A stretch of 64,000 nucleotides of DNA, taken from positions 28,388-92,387 of the forward strand of contig CAMIKG010000012.1 of the NCBI GenBank assembly GCA_946221915.1. Reading direction: 5' to 3'. This document shows, piece by piece, positions 41,763-50,681 of the stretch (positions within the stretch are counted from its first letter, which is position 1; each line of letters begins with the position of its first letter). The notes beneath the pieces are model-generated. The model saw only the letters and a program-made list of their open reading frames with translations, was not told the origin of the DNA and did not search any database. Position numbers and translations under genes: made by a program. The stretch is from an uncultured Erwinia sp. GTDB lineage: Bacteria > Pseudomonadota > Gammaproteobacteria > Enterobacterales > Enterobacteriaceae.

Positions 41763-43229
41763 TTAGCTTGAAGAAGACGACGTTGATGAGAACTGCTGCG
41801 TCAGATAGCTTGACGTGTTGTTCAGCGAGTTAATCAACTGGCTCAAAGTGGTAAATTGCGTTTTATAACGCGCCATCGTCGATTCAATGGTGGATTCCAT
41901 TCTTTCGTAACGATCGGCTAAGTCATCAATGGTCGACTGCACACCATTCTTGGCGATTTGGATAATGCCTTCTTTACCGCTGGTGGTGCTGAGCATATCC
42001 GTCAGTTTGGTGTTCATGGTGGTGGCGAGACCGGTGGTTTCACCGTCACCAATAAAGAATTCGCTGACAGCCTGCGGGTTAGTGGTTAGCGCGGTCTTCA
42101 GCTTATCTTCATCAAGACTCAGGGTACCTACCGTACCGGTACTGGTTTTGGTGGTATTGGTGGTGATGCCCAGCTGCGACAGAATCGAGTAGGAGCCAGT
42201 GCCCTGAACCGACTGCAGCATGCTGGCCAGACGGGTCTGCACCGTACGCACTGTGTTATCACCCAGCAGCGCGCCGTTGCTGCTTGACTGATCGTCACCT
42301 GCGTCTACCGCCGTATATTTCGTCACGGAGTTAATCGTTGACTGCAGTGAGTTGTAGGCCGTGACAAAGGCTTTAACTGCCGCCAGGGTGGTATCTGTTG
42401 ACGCGCCCACGGTCAGGGTTTCGCCACTGGTGCTGGTGCTGGCAGCCTTCAGGTTGAAGGTGACGCCGGTCAGCGCATCGCTAATGGTGTTGGAACTGCG
42501 CTCCATAGAGACGCCATTAACACTGAATTTAGCGTTCTGTGAAGCCGTCTGCACCGAATAGTTCTGCGTGTCGGTGGACGTTGAATCGTAACCAATCAGG
42601 CCCTGCAGCGTGTCATCACCGGTGACCGTCAGCGTCATATCCCCGTCAGAGCCGGTGGTTTTTGACGTCAGTAACAGGCGGGCGTCACCGCTGCTGGCAG
42701 TAATAATCGAAGCGCTGACGTTGGCGCCGCTGGCATTAATCGCAGTGACAATACCACTCAGTGTGGTCTGGCTATCTTTCAGGGTAATAGTGATCGGATC
42801 ACCGCTACCCTGACTGATGCTGAGCGTGCGCGTGCCGTCAGTGGTAGTGCCACCTAACTTGCTGGTAGTGCTGCTAAAAGAGCCTGACAGCAGCGACTGC
42901 GCTTTTGCGACCTGCTCAACATAGACGCTGTAATCGCCTGCGCTGGCAGTGGCGTCAGTGGTTGCCGTAAACGCGGTGTTGGTGCTGGTCACCGCCGTGG
43001 CGGTAAAGGTCGCGGTTTTGGTCAGTGCAGCCATCGCCGTCTGCAGCGAGGTCATCGCGCTTGCCAGCGAGCTGTAAGCGGTCAGTTTCGAGGTATAGCT
43101 GGTTTGCTGAGTCGTGATCGCTGTCAGCTTGGTATTTTCTGCTGTTTCTAACGAGGTATAAAGAGTGTCCAGATCGAGGGTCGTCCCTACACCAAGGCTA
43201 CTAATGCTGCCGGAGCTTGTACTCGCCAT
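41763..43229 (-). CDS. fliD: Filament cap protein FliD (HAP2)
   Basis: The 488-residue protein has the FliD_N domain (SISSLGVGTTLDLDTLYTSL, TAITTQQTSYTSKLTAYSSL) and FliD_C domain (LSQLGITTNTTKTSTGTVGT, near residues 325-345; YERMESTIESTMARYKTQFT near 445), with a Ser/Thr-rich middle. Five copies cap the filament and fold exported flagellin. A near-consensus sigma-28 promoter lies upstream. Length is close to E. coli (468). Confidence 0.96.
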   Translation of the reverse strand: MASTSSGSISSLGVGTTLDLDTLYTSLETAENTKLTAITTQQTSYTSKLTAYSSLASAMTSLQTAMAALTKTATFTATAVTSTNTAFTATTDATASAGDYSVYVEQVAKAQSLLSGSFSSTTSKLGGTTTDGTRTLSISQGSGDPITITLKDSQTTLSGIVTAINASGANVSASIITASSGDARLLLTSKTTGSDGDMTLTVTGDDTLQGLIGYDSTSTDTQNYSVQTASQNAKFSVNGVSMERSSNTISDALTGVTFNLKAASTSTSGETLTVGASTDTTLAAVKAFVTAYNSLQSTINSVTKYTAVDAGDDQSSSNGALLGDNTVRTVQTRLASMLQSVQGTGSYSILSQLGITTNTTKTSTGTVGTLSLDEDKLKTALTTNPQAVSEFFIGDGETTGLATTMNTKLTDMLSTTSGKEGIIQIAKNGVQSTIDDLADRYERMESTIESTMARYKTQFTTLSQLINSLNNTSSYLTQQFSSTSSSSS

Positions 43230-43264
43230 AATGAATCCTCAGGTTAAACAGATGTACAAGAGCC

Positions 43265-43291
43265 ATATCGGCCTGGAATAGGAAAAGTTTA
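43265..43291 (-). promoter_or_regulatory. Sigma-28 promoter of fliDST
   Basis: On the minus strand TAAACTTT, 11 bases, GCCGATAT: 7 of 8 matches in each element with exact spacing, 36 bases upstream of fliD. Confidence 0.9.
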
Positions 43292-43518
43292 GATAAGCTG
43301 GGCAAAAATGATGGCTGGAATAGGGCGCCTGTTTAGGGGTAATTAGCGCGATAGCGGGCGGTGGCAGGATTAACAACAACGCAGTGTCTTGTGTATGTTC
43401 TTTCCTTAATTTATTATCAATCCGCTGGCATTGCCAGTATTGAATGGTGGCATGAGTAATTATTTTTAATTAAAAAACCTTTAAATTCAGTTTGTTATCG
43501 ATTTCTGTGTTTTTTTTC

Positions 43519-43545
43519 TAAAGTTCAGAAATGCTCATCCGATAA
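43519..43545 (+). promoter_or_regulatory. Sigma-28 promoter of fliC
   Basis: TAAAGTTC, 11 bases, TCCGATAA: 7 of 8 in each element with exact spacing, 74 bases upstream of the flagellin ATG. Confidence 0.93.
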
Positions 43546-43619
43546 CTTGGTTGACGGTGAGAGACGCCGTGAGCGCTAAGGCTCATAACTAAACCCAAAC
43601 TGAATTAAAGGATATTATC

Positions 43620-44510
43620 ATGGCCGTTATCAATACTAACATCATGTCCCTGACCACTCAGAACAACCTGAATAAATCTCAGTCTTCTCTGAGCACCGCC
43701 ATCGAGCGTCTGTCTTCTGGTCTGCGTATCAACAGCGCGAAAGATGACGCTGCTGGTCAGGCAATTGCAAACCGTATGACCTCTCAGGTTAATGGTCTGA
43801 CCCAGGCTGCACGTAACGCTAACGATGGTATCTCCATCGCTCAGACTACTGAAGGCGCACTGAACGAAATCAACACCAACTTACAGCGTATCCGTGAACT
43901 GACTGTTCAGGCGAACAACGGTACCAACTCTGCTGATGACCTGGTGTCAATCAACAACGAAATCGTTGACCGTGTTAAAGAGATCAACCGTGTTTCTGCT
44001 CAGACCAGCTTCAACGGCGTGAAAGTTCTGAGCGCTACGACTAACCTGAGCATCCAGGTTGGTGCGCAGGATGACGAAACCATCAATATCGGTCTGAAGA
44101 AAATCGACTCAGCCACTCTGTTCGCTGGTATTACTGGCCTGAGCGCAATCACTGAAGCTTCTGTCGGTGCTTCAAGTGGCGTTGGTATTCTTAAGAGTTA
44201 CAGCACTGCGACTACCACTGCAACTGCAACCGTTGCTTCTGACCTGCTGGCTGCAATCGACAAAGCTATCTCTAGTGTTGACTCACTGCGTAGCAGCCTG
44301 GGTGCGAGCCAGAACCGTTTCGAATCAACAGTTAACAACCTGAACAGCACCGTGACCAACATCACTGCTGCTAAGAGCCGTATCGAAGACGCTGACTACG
44401 CGACCGAAGTATCTGAAATGAGCCGTGCGCAGATTCTGCAACAGGCTGGTACTTCAGTGCTGTCTAAAGCGAACCAGGTTCCACAGAACGTACTGTCTCT
44501 GCTGCAGTAA
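43620..44510 (+). CDS. fliC: Flagellin FliC (short form)
   Basis: The 296-residue protein has the full N-terminal D0/D1 domain (INTNIMSLTTQNNLNKSQSS, LSSGLRINSAKDDAAGQAIA) and C-terminal D0/D1 domain (IEDADYATEVSEMSRAQILQ). The middle is only about 70 residues (Ala/Thr/Ser rich), so the D2/D3 surface domains of E. coli flagellin are absent. Codon use is strongly biased, as expected for high expression. It has a sigma-28 promoter and strong terminator. The Thr/Ser-rich middle is a plausible target for the glycosyltransferase encoded next. Confidence 0.97.
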   Translation: MAVINTNIMSLTTQNNLNKSQSSLSTAIERLSSGLRINSAKDDAAGQAIANRMTSQVNGLTQAARNANDGISIAQTTEGALNEINTNLQRIRELTVQANNGTNSADDLVSINNEIVDRVKEINRVSAQTSFNGVKVLSATTNLSIQVGAQDDETINIGLKKIDSATLFAGITGLSAITEASVGASSGVGILKSYSTATTTATATVASDLLAAIDKAISSVDSLRSSLGASQNRFESTVNNLNSTVTNITAAKSRIEDADYATEVSEMSRAQILQQAGTSVLSKANQVPQNVLSLLQ

Positions 44511-44544
44511 GTCTGAACCAGCAATCCGCTTAAATAGCATCAAA

Positions 44545-44576
44545 AATAACGGGTATTTTACCCGTTATTTTTTTTT
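44545..44576 (+). terminator. Terminator of fliC
   Basis: Arms AATAACGGGTA and TACCCGTTATT with a TTT loop run into a long T-tract. It separates fliC from the modification gene. Confidence 0.95.
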
Positions 44577-44664
44577 GTGCATTTTATACTGGTTCCCTGG
44601 GGTGCGGACTGACAGATACAATGATCTGTGACTCTGCCGGAACATATAACGGTAAATTGCTCAT

Positions 44665-47600
44665 ATGAAAAAAAAAGCTTCAACTACAGCAGTTAATAAG
44701 CGGAATAGTACTGATAGCGCATTCAACGCTAAAATTAGACGTGCTGCGGATTTACTGACACAAAATCCGGCAGATGCTTTGATTCTGCTTAACCAACTCA
44801 TTCATGAAGATAAGGATAATCCACTGCTGTGGGTTTTATCTGGGCGAGCGAATGAGAAACAGGGCGCTTTTTTTGAAGCAGAAGAGAGTCTAAACAAAGC
44901 TCTTGCACTTTTTCCTGGGTATGATGAAGCGTTATATGCCAAAGCTAAGTTGCTCTACGGTCGCGAACGTTTCGCTGAATGCGAAATTTTCCTGGATGAC
45001 GCGATTACTAAACTAAGTCATGAGGCTTCCCGACCGCTACGTTCGCTACTCGCAACGGTATTCCAGAAACAGAAAAAATATCAACAAGCGGCAACTTTAT
45101 TTGAACAAATGACGCAGGAAGATCCTGAAAACTGGCTATACTGGAATAACCTAGGCATGATTTATCAGGATTTAGCAGAATTCGATAAAATGGATCGGGC
45201 TTATGCGCAAAGCTGCCGCTTATCAAAAGACAATCCCACACCTAATTTTAACTATATTGTCGGATCGCATTATAATCCGTTGAAAAGTGCAGAGCATATT
45301 TTAGCTCTATGTAGAGAGTGGCAGGAGGCGTATGAGCCTGCACACAATGTTGAGCGCGCTGTTGCTAAAAATACGAAGAAAAATAAAAAATTGCGCATTG
45401 GTATGATTTCGGATGGTTTGCGCTCTCATCCTGTTGGTAATATGATTACTCTTGGGCTTTCACATATACCTGCTGAGCAGATGGAATTTTATGCTTACAG
45501 CACCAACTTAAATGAAGACCATATTACTAGTCGTATACGCAAGATTTGTAATAAATGGAGTCTTATTTCTGGTCTGACGGATGATGTGCTAAATGACATG
45601 ATTCGTGAGGACGAAATTGATATCCTTTTTGATCTTAGTGGCTATAATGCTAATAGTCGCATTCCTGCACTACAAAAAGCACCTGCACCTATCATTATCA
45701 AATGGGTTGGGGGGTTGATTAGTAGCACTGGCCTGAAAACCATGGATTATCTGCTGAGTGATTATGTTGAAACTCCTGCTGGTGCAGATGAACTCTATAC
45801 GGAAAAGCTTATCCGCTTATCGGGTGATTATATTTGCTATGATCCGCCTTATTATTTGCCGCCACTGAGTGAACCACCCTTTAAGAAAAAAGGCTATATC
45901 ACCTTTGGCTGCTTTAATAATGCCTCAAAGATCAACAGCCTGTTGCTGGAACAGTGGGCAGGTTTGTTGAATAATGTGCCTGAATCTCGCTTATTGCTGA
46001 AAAGCTTCAACTTTAAAAATGAGTATCTGCGTGAGAAGATTCTTGCCTTTATGGAAAGTCATGGGGTTGCCCGTGAACGTATTCTTCTTGAGGGAGCGTC
46101 TCCGCATAAAGAATTGCTGGCCACCTATAATGAAGTGGATATCGCCCTCGATCCATGGCCTTACTCCGGAGGGTTAACAACCTGTGAAGCTATGGCGATG
46201 GGGGTACCAGTCATAACCCTGCCTGGACCAACATTTGCAGGCCGTCACTCAGCATCACATTTAGTTCATGCTGGCATGCCCGAACTAGTGGCAAACAGCT
46301 GGCAGCAATATATTGATATCGCCACCAGCATGGCTAATGATACTAACAGTCTGTGCATTATACGTCAGCATCTACGTGATATTTTACTTGCTTCGCCAGT
46401 CTGTGACGGAAATCGTTTTGCACAGCAATTTTCGGAGGCTATGCGTGCAGTATGGCATCGTTACTGCGAAGGGAAGGCACCTGAAGCTTTGTATATGCGT
46501 GATGGTGAGCAGCCTTACTTCGCCGATGAAGGTGTTCCGTTAATACTTGAATATCCTGAAGCAGAGTCACAGCCTGCTTCTGAGCGTCAGGAAGAAACTT
46601 TCGAATTCAAGTTAAATGGTAAGGTCATCATGATGGACTATGGTGGTACGTTTGCCCGCAGTGATAATTTCATGAGTCTTACCGTTACTGATGCGATTCA
46701 TTCTATAATTATGGATACGCTTGGTGAGGTGAAGGATAATCACCTGCCGCTGAATCAAAAGTCGATTCAACATGTCAAAATGCATCTTTTAGGCAATGGT
46801 GAGGAAACACCAGTATATGTATGTCTTGATTCACGTTTTAGCAGTGATTTAAAAGCTCTTCGCATTGAAGAAGGGGATAGTGACTGGTCCGCTGATCGTG
46901 TCATTACCGAGATTAAACTCGACTCATCAAAACTCGATCAGATCCATGGTCTTGAGCGGCTGGAATGGTTTATTCTCGACAATAGATTTAACCTTCGGAC
47001 AGCATTAAAGTATGCCGGAAGAATATTAGAAAGCTGTTTGTTTATTGCAGTGAACTATCAATTTGAACAAACCCATCAAGGGCAAATGCGTATAGATGAA
47101 ATCGGGGAGAATTTTGCGCAATATGGTTTTGCTTTCCATTCTTTCATCGACGTCAAATATGCTGACCCCGTTGTAATTGACGGCTATGAACCTCTGCAGT
47201 CATCAAAAATGGTGTCAGCACAGGCGTTGTTTATTCCAAATGCTAATCGCATCGTAACATTGAGTTTTAATCAGCGAGAGAAGCTTGCGTTTATTCTGCA
47301 TGCAGGGTATAGAATGCGCGATGTTGCAGCCCTTGTGTTGCAGGCCAGCTCGCCGGAACGTGCGAAAGCGTATTTGGGGAATGTTAGTGACACAATGCAA
47401 GCAGCAAAAGAAAATCCATCAGAAAAGAAAACGGTCAGTATCATTCCAGATATGCCAAGAATGTCCTCTGCGGAAACCGAGCTGTTTGAGCGTTACTTAA
47501 AACAGTCCACACGCTACTTCGAATTTGGTAGTGGTGGTTCAACGAAGCTCGCGACCCGCAATGGTATTGAGGTTTACGGCGTTGAAAGCGATAAGTTTTG

Positions 47601-48015
47601 GGTGGATACGTTACATAAGGAAGCTGGGCCGCTTTGTAAAGTCGATTATGTTGATATTGGACCTACTAAAGAATGGGGTTATCCAGTGGATGATACGCAT
47701 AAAGAGAAATTCTCGCTTTACAGTGAAGCAATATTAAGCCATCAGCAATCCTTTGATTTTATTTTAGTTGATGGGCGTTTTCGCGTGGCCTGTACTCTTA
47801 GTGCTATCAAGCATGCGCTTGATACACAGGAGGATATGACCGTCGCCACAATCTTTATTCATGACTTCTGGAATCGTCGAGAATATCATACTGTACTGGA
47901 ATTCCTCGACACCGTGGAAAAAGCGGAAAGTGCCGGTGTGTTTAAAATCAAAAGTGGTATTGATCGCGTCTATATGGAGCGCATGTTAGAGCGATTTAAA
48001 CAAGTCGCTTCGTAA
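44665..48015 (+). CDS. TPR / GT41-type glycosyltransferase / methyltransferase fusion, probable flagellin modification protein
   Basis: The 1116-residue protein is modular. TPR-like helices cover about 20-220 (NPLLWVLSGRANEKQGAFFE). A SPINDLY/OGT-like glycosyltransferase covers about 245-600 (LRIGMISDGLRSHPVGN, DILFDLSGYNANSRIP, ALDPWPYSGGLTTCEAMAMG). A middle region about 640-870 resembles FkbM-type methyltransferases (LERLEWFILDNRFNLRTALK). A class I methyltransferase-like end has YFEFGSGGSTKLA and FDFILVDGRFR. Such proteins next to flagellin usually glycosylate it on Ser/Thr. It is AT-richer than its neighbours, suggesting transfer. The N-terminal poly-Lys start lacks a strong ribosome site. 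Confidence 0.82.
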   Translation: MKKKASTTAVNKRNSTDSAFNAKIRRAADLLTQNPADALILLNQLIHEDKDNPLLWVLSGRANEKQGAFFEAEESLNKALALFPGYDEALYAKAKLLYGRERFAECEIFLDDAITKLSHEASRPLRSLLATVFQKQKKYQQAATLFEQMTQEDPENWLYWNNLGMIYQDLAEFDKMDRAYAQSCRLSKDNPTPNFNYIVGSHYNPLKSAEHILALCREWQEAYEPAHNVERAVAKNTKKNKKLRIGMISDGLRSHPVGNMITLGLSHIPAEQMEFYAYSTNLNEDHITSRIRKICNKWSLISGLTDDVLNDMIREDEIDILFDLSGYNANSRIPALQKAPAPIIIKWVGGLISSTGLKTMDYLLSDYVETPAGADELYTEKLIRLSGDYICYDPPYYLPPLSEPPFKKKGYITFGCFNNASKINSLLLEQWAGLLNNVPESRLLLKSFNFKNEYLREKILAFMESHGVARERILLEGASPHKELLATYNEVDIALDPWPYSGGLTTCEAMAMGVPVITLPGPTFAGRHSASHLVHAGMPELVANSWQQYIDIATSMANDTNSLCIIRQHLRDILLASPVCDGNRFAQQFSEAMRAVWHRYCEGKAPEALYMRDGEQPYFADEGVPLILEYPEAESQPASERQEETFEFKLNGKVIMMDYGGTFARSDNFMSLTVTDAIHSIIMDTLGEVKDNHLPLNQKSIQHVKMHLLGNGEETPVYVCLDSRFSSDLKALRIEEGDSDWSADRVITEIKLDSSKLDQIHGLERLEWFILDNRFNLRTALKYAGRILESCLFIAVNYQFEQTHQGQMRIDEIGENFAQYGFAFHSFIDVKYADPVVIDGYEPLQSSKMVSAQALFIPNANRIVTLSFNQREKLAFILHAGYRMRDVAALVLQASSPERAKAYLGNVSDTMQAAKENPSEKKTVSIIPDMPRMSSAETELFERYLKQSTRYFEFGSGGSTKLATRNGIEVYGVESDKFWVDTLHKEAGPLCKVDYVDIGPTKEWGYPVDDTHKEKFSLYSEAILSHQQSFDFILVDGRFRVACTLSAIKHALDTQEDMTVATIFIHDFWNRREYHTVLEFLDTVEKAESAGVFKIKSGIDRVYMERMLERFKQVAS

Positions 48016-48030
48016 TTTTCCGCGTTTCTT

Positions 48031-48059
48031 CTCCCCACGCGTCGCGTGGGGAGCTCTTT
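48031..48059 (+). terminator. Terminator of the flagellin-modification gene
   Basis: Arms CTCCCCACG and CGTGGGGAG with loop CGTCG are followed by CTCTTTC, 16 bases past the stop. Confidence 0.75.
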
Positions 48060-48117
48060 CCCCTAAGCCTGACACGCTTCAGCGGTTAATTTCTCGTTCA
48101 GAAAGCAAACAGACTGT

Positions 48118-48144
48118 TACAGTTCCGCGCCATCCTGCCGATAA
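48118..48144 (+). promoter_or_regulatory. Sigma-28 promoter upstream of the HNH gene
   Basis: TACAGTTC, 11 bases, then a perfect GCCGATAA (48137-48144): 6 of 8 at -35 with exact spacing. It lies 57 bases ahead of the HNH gene start. Confidence 0.75.
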
Positions 48145-48201
48145 CTTCCAACAGCAGCTTGTCTGTTTTTTGATTAACTTTTCCCGCTTCTGGAGTGTGC
48201 T

Positions 48202-49170
48202 ATGCGCTTCAATTATGACTTGTTACCTGGGGATGTGCTGTCGTTTGATGACATCAGCGAGCGCTATAGCCAGAAATATCCGGATGACAAATTACTGACT
48301 ACCCGTGGACTGTTAAGTCCGTCCACAACCAGCAAGAGCATGACCATCCGCGCGGTATTTGCCGGCAAGGATTGTCATATACCACTGGAAGACCTGCTGT
48401 TTATTAGTGGTGATAACGAGCGGAAAAATTATCTGTCGCGTTTTGAACACTATTTACACAGTCAGGATAGTTTCCTCTACTTCCGCCGCGCCCAGGAGCC
48501 TGCTCCATGGAACAGCTGGAAGGTGATGGGGGAGAGCAAGGTGCTGGCGATGCTCGATCCGGCATCGATCATGGCGCAGTCACTGCTGCAACAGCGTGGC
48601 TATACGCTGACGTTGCTGCGCAGCGATGATGAGGATGAATACTGGCAGCTGTATGACCGCCAGTCAAAGCCGTGCTTTGAGTATTCGCGTCAGCTGCAGT
48701 TTATCGTGGTGCTGACCTCTGCCTTACTGCCGGCGCCGACCGGTGTGATGCCGGGAACCCAGGTCGGACGACGGGTGAAAGCGCGGCTGTGGCAGCGCGC
48801 CAGCCATCTTGAGTTTAACCATGCGGTACGTGCGCGCTATGGCGCCTGCATTATTACCGGTACGTTGCTGACCGATGAGCAGGCGTGGCCGTGGGTGGAG
48901 GCCTGTCATATCGATACGCGCGAGAATGAACTGGGTTTTCTGCTCGATAACAGCACCGATAACGGACTGTTTTTACGCAGTGACCTGCAGCGTCTGTTTG
49001 CCAGCCAGCGGCTGTCGATCGATCCTCAGGCCGGTACGGTGCATTTCCGCCAGACCCTGCTGGAGGATCAAACGCTGCTGCCGTTCTACCGTGAACTGGA
49101 AGGCAAGGTCTGCGCCCTGTGGTCGCTGGTGCCGGACAGTACCCGCGAGCGCCTTGGACGCAAACTCTGA
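48202..49170 (+). CDS. HNH endonuclease domain protein
   Basis: The 322-residue protein has a C-terminal HNH_2-type domain (about 215-275): ARYGACIITGTLL, WVEACHIDTRENE, then DNSTDNGLFLRSDLQRLF, which supplies the His and Asn of the metal-binding finger. The first 200 residues (LPGDVLSFDDISERYSQKYP at the start) are not assigned and may bind DNA or another target. Stand-alone HNH_2 proteins occur as restriction-like nucleases. It lies between a flagellin modifier and fliA and is preceded by a sigma-28 promoter, an unusual place for a nuclease. No methylase partner is seen. Confidence 0.78.
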   Translation: MRFNYDLLPGDVLSFDDISERYSQKYPDDKLLTTRGLLSPSTTSKSMTIRAVFAGKDCHIPLEDLLFISGDNERKNYLSRFEHYLHSQDSFLYFRRAQEPAPWNSWKVMGESKVLAMLDPASIMAQSLLQQRGYTLTLLRSDDEDEYWQLYDRQSKPCFEYSRQLQFIVVLTSALLPAPTGVMPGTQVGRRVKARLWQRASHLEFNHAVRARYGACIITGTLLTDEQAWPWVEACHIDTRENELGFLLDNSTDNGLFLRSDLQRLFASQRLSIDPQAGTVHFRQTLLEDQTLLPFYRELEGKVCALWSLVPDSTRERLGRKL

Positions 49171-49175
49171 TCGTC

Positions 49176-49209
49176 GATCCCGTAACCGATCTTCTCTGGT
49201 TGCGGGATC
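49176..49209 (+). terminator. Hairpin after the HNH gene
   Basis: Arms GATCCCGTAACC and GGTTGCGGGATC (one G-T pair) enclose 10 bases, 5 bases past the stop. No immediate T-run, so a partial terminator ahead of fliA. Confidence 0.6.
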
Positions 49210-49273
49210 TGCGAATGCCACAAAAACGAAATAACCCGCCTTTTTTGCCGCTATTCCGCCAATCAATATCCCC

Positions 49274-49300
49274 TACAGAAACAGATAATCATGCCGATAA
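49274..49300 (+). promoter_or_regulatory. Sigma-28-like promoter of fliA
   Basis: TACAGAAA, 11 bases, then a perfect GCCGATAA (49293-49300), 24 bases before the fliA GTG. The -35 matches 4 of 8. It would give FliA autoregulation, as known in E. coli. Confidence 0.6.
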
Positions 49301-49324
49301 CTTAATTAACGCAGGGTAGTCAGA

Positions 49325-50047
49325 GTGAACGATCTATATACCGCCGATGGCGTGATGGATAAACATTCGCTGTGGCAGCGATACGTACCGCTGGTGCGCC
49401 ATGAAGCATTGCGCCTGCAGGTACGGCTGCCCGCCAGCGTCGAACTTGATGATCTGCTGCAGGCAGGGGGAATTGGTCTGTTAAATGCCGTGGAGCGCTA
49501 TGACGCGTTACAGGGTACAGCCTTTACCACTTATGCCGTGCAGCGAATTCGCGGTGCGATGCTGGATGAATTGCGTAGCCGTGACTGGGCTCCACGCAGC
49601 GTGCGCCGTAACGCGCGTGAAGTGGCCAGCGCCATGCATCAGGTAGAGCAGGCGCTGGGACGCTCAGCCACTGAACAGGAAGTGGCTGCACAACTCGATG
49701 TGTCACTTGAAGAGTACCGGCAGATTCTGCTGGATACCAACAACAGCCAGCTGTTTTCTTACGACGAATATCGTGAAGAACACGGTGACAGCGCGGAGCT
49801 GGTGACGGATGGCCATGAAGAAGCGAATCCGCTGCACCAGTTGATGGAAGGGAATCTGCGTGAACGCGTCATTGAAGCGATCGAGGCTTTGCCCGAGCGC
49901 GAAAAAATGGTGCTGACACTTTATTACCAGGAAGAACTGAATTTGAAAGAGATTGGCGCGGTTCTGGAAGTGGGCGAGTCCCGCGTAAGCCAGCTGCACA
50001 GTCAGGCGATCAAACGCCTGCGCGCCCGGTTGACGGGAGCGCGCTGA
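49325..50047 (+). CDS. fliA: Flagellar sigma factor FliA (sigma-28)
   Basis: The 240-residue protein is nearly identical to E. coli FliA: GVMDKHSLWQRYVPLVRHEA at the start, SVELDDLLQAGGIGLLNAVE in region 2, and EIGAVLEVGESRVSQLHSQA in region 4. GTG at 49325 follows AGGG and matches the start used in E. coli. It directs RNA polymerase to late flagellar promoters and is held by FlgM. Genes fliZ and dcyD follow in the same direction. Confidence 0.98.
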   Translation: MNDLYTADGVMDKHSLWQRYVPLVRHEALRLQVRLPASVELDDLLQAGGIGLLNAVERYDALQGTAFTTYAVQRIRGAMLDELRSRDWAPRSVRRNAREVASAMHQVEQALGRSATEQEVAAQLDVSLEEYRQILLDTNNSQLFSYDEYREEHGDSAELVTDGHEEANPLHQLMEGNLRERVIEAIEALPEREKMVLTLYYQEELNLKEIGAVLEVGESRVSQLHSQAIKRLRARLTGAR

Positions 50048-50091
50048 CAAAGTCAGTTCTCGCTCTCAAAAAAACAACCGGGGACTCTTGA

Positions 50092-50595
50092 ATGGGAACC
50101 AAGTCAAAAACCAGGCCGTTGAGCCGATATTTGAAAGATTACAAACACAGTCAGAGTCACTGTTCCCATTGCGGTAAAGTGTTAGACAGAATGGCATTGG
50201 TATTTCGTGGTCAGATAATAAATAAAGAGGCCATCTCCCGGATGGACCAGCTGATCGATGATCAGGTGTGGCTGAAATTACAGAACGAACTGACGGCGTT
50301 ATGTCGTTTTTGTAGTGATATTTATTGCAACACACATCCCAATTACTTCGACATTATGGCGTTCAAACAGTATCTGTTTGAGCAGACCGAAATGAGCCAT
50401 AGCACCATCCGCGAGTATGTCGTGCGCCTGCGCCGCCTCGATGATATGTTGTCAGCACGTAATTTCCCGGCGGAAAAACTGCGGGGCAACAGCTGGCACG
50501 AGTGTCTGGAAAACGATCTGCCGGATGCAGGGAACAACAACTATCGTATCGCCCTGCGTAAGTACGATCAGTTCCTTGGCTGGCAGCGTAACTAA
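50092..50595 (+). CDS. fliZ: FliZ, FliA-linked regulator
   Basis: The 167-residue protein matches FliZ: TRPLSRYLKDYKHSQSHCSH at the start, CSHCGKVLDRMALVFRGQI, and the integrase-like helix TIREYVVRLRRLDDMLSARN. In E. coli FliZ competes with RpoS at promoters and represses curli; in Salmonella it activates class 2 genes. It lies 44 bases after fliA and probably shares its transcript. A stem-loop follows at 50612-50635. Confidence 0.96.
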   Translation: MGTKSKTRPLSRYLKDYKHSQSHCSHCGKVLDRMALVFRGQIINKEAISRMDQLIDDQVWLKLQNELTALCRFCSDIYCNTHPNYFDIMAFKQYLFEQTEMSHSTIREYVVRLRRLDDMLSARNFPAEKLRGNSWHECLENDLPDAGNNNYRIALRKYDQFLGWQRN

Positions 50596-50611
50596 GCACG
50601 TTCATTATATG

Positions 50612-50635
50612 GAAGATGACCTTTAGGTCATCTTC
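50612..50635 (+). other. Stem-loop between fliZ and dcyD
   Basis: GAAGATGACC and GGTCATCTTC enclose TTTA. There is no T-run, so it may be an mRNA 3' stabiliser or partial terminator that lowers read-through from fliAZ to dcyD. Confidence 0.6.
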
Positions 50636-50681
50636 TGCAACACTGTAAGGATAACTGCAAACGTTTCTGCCGGAGGCGACG

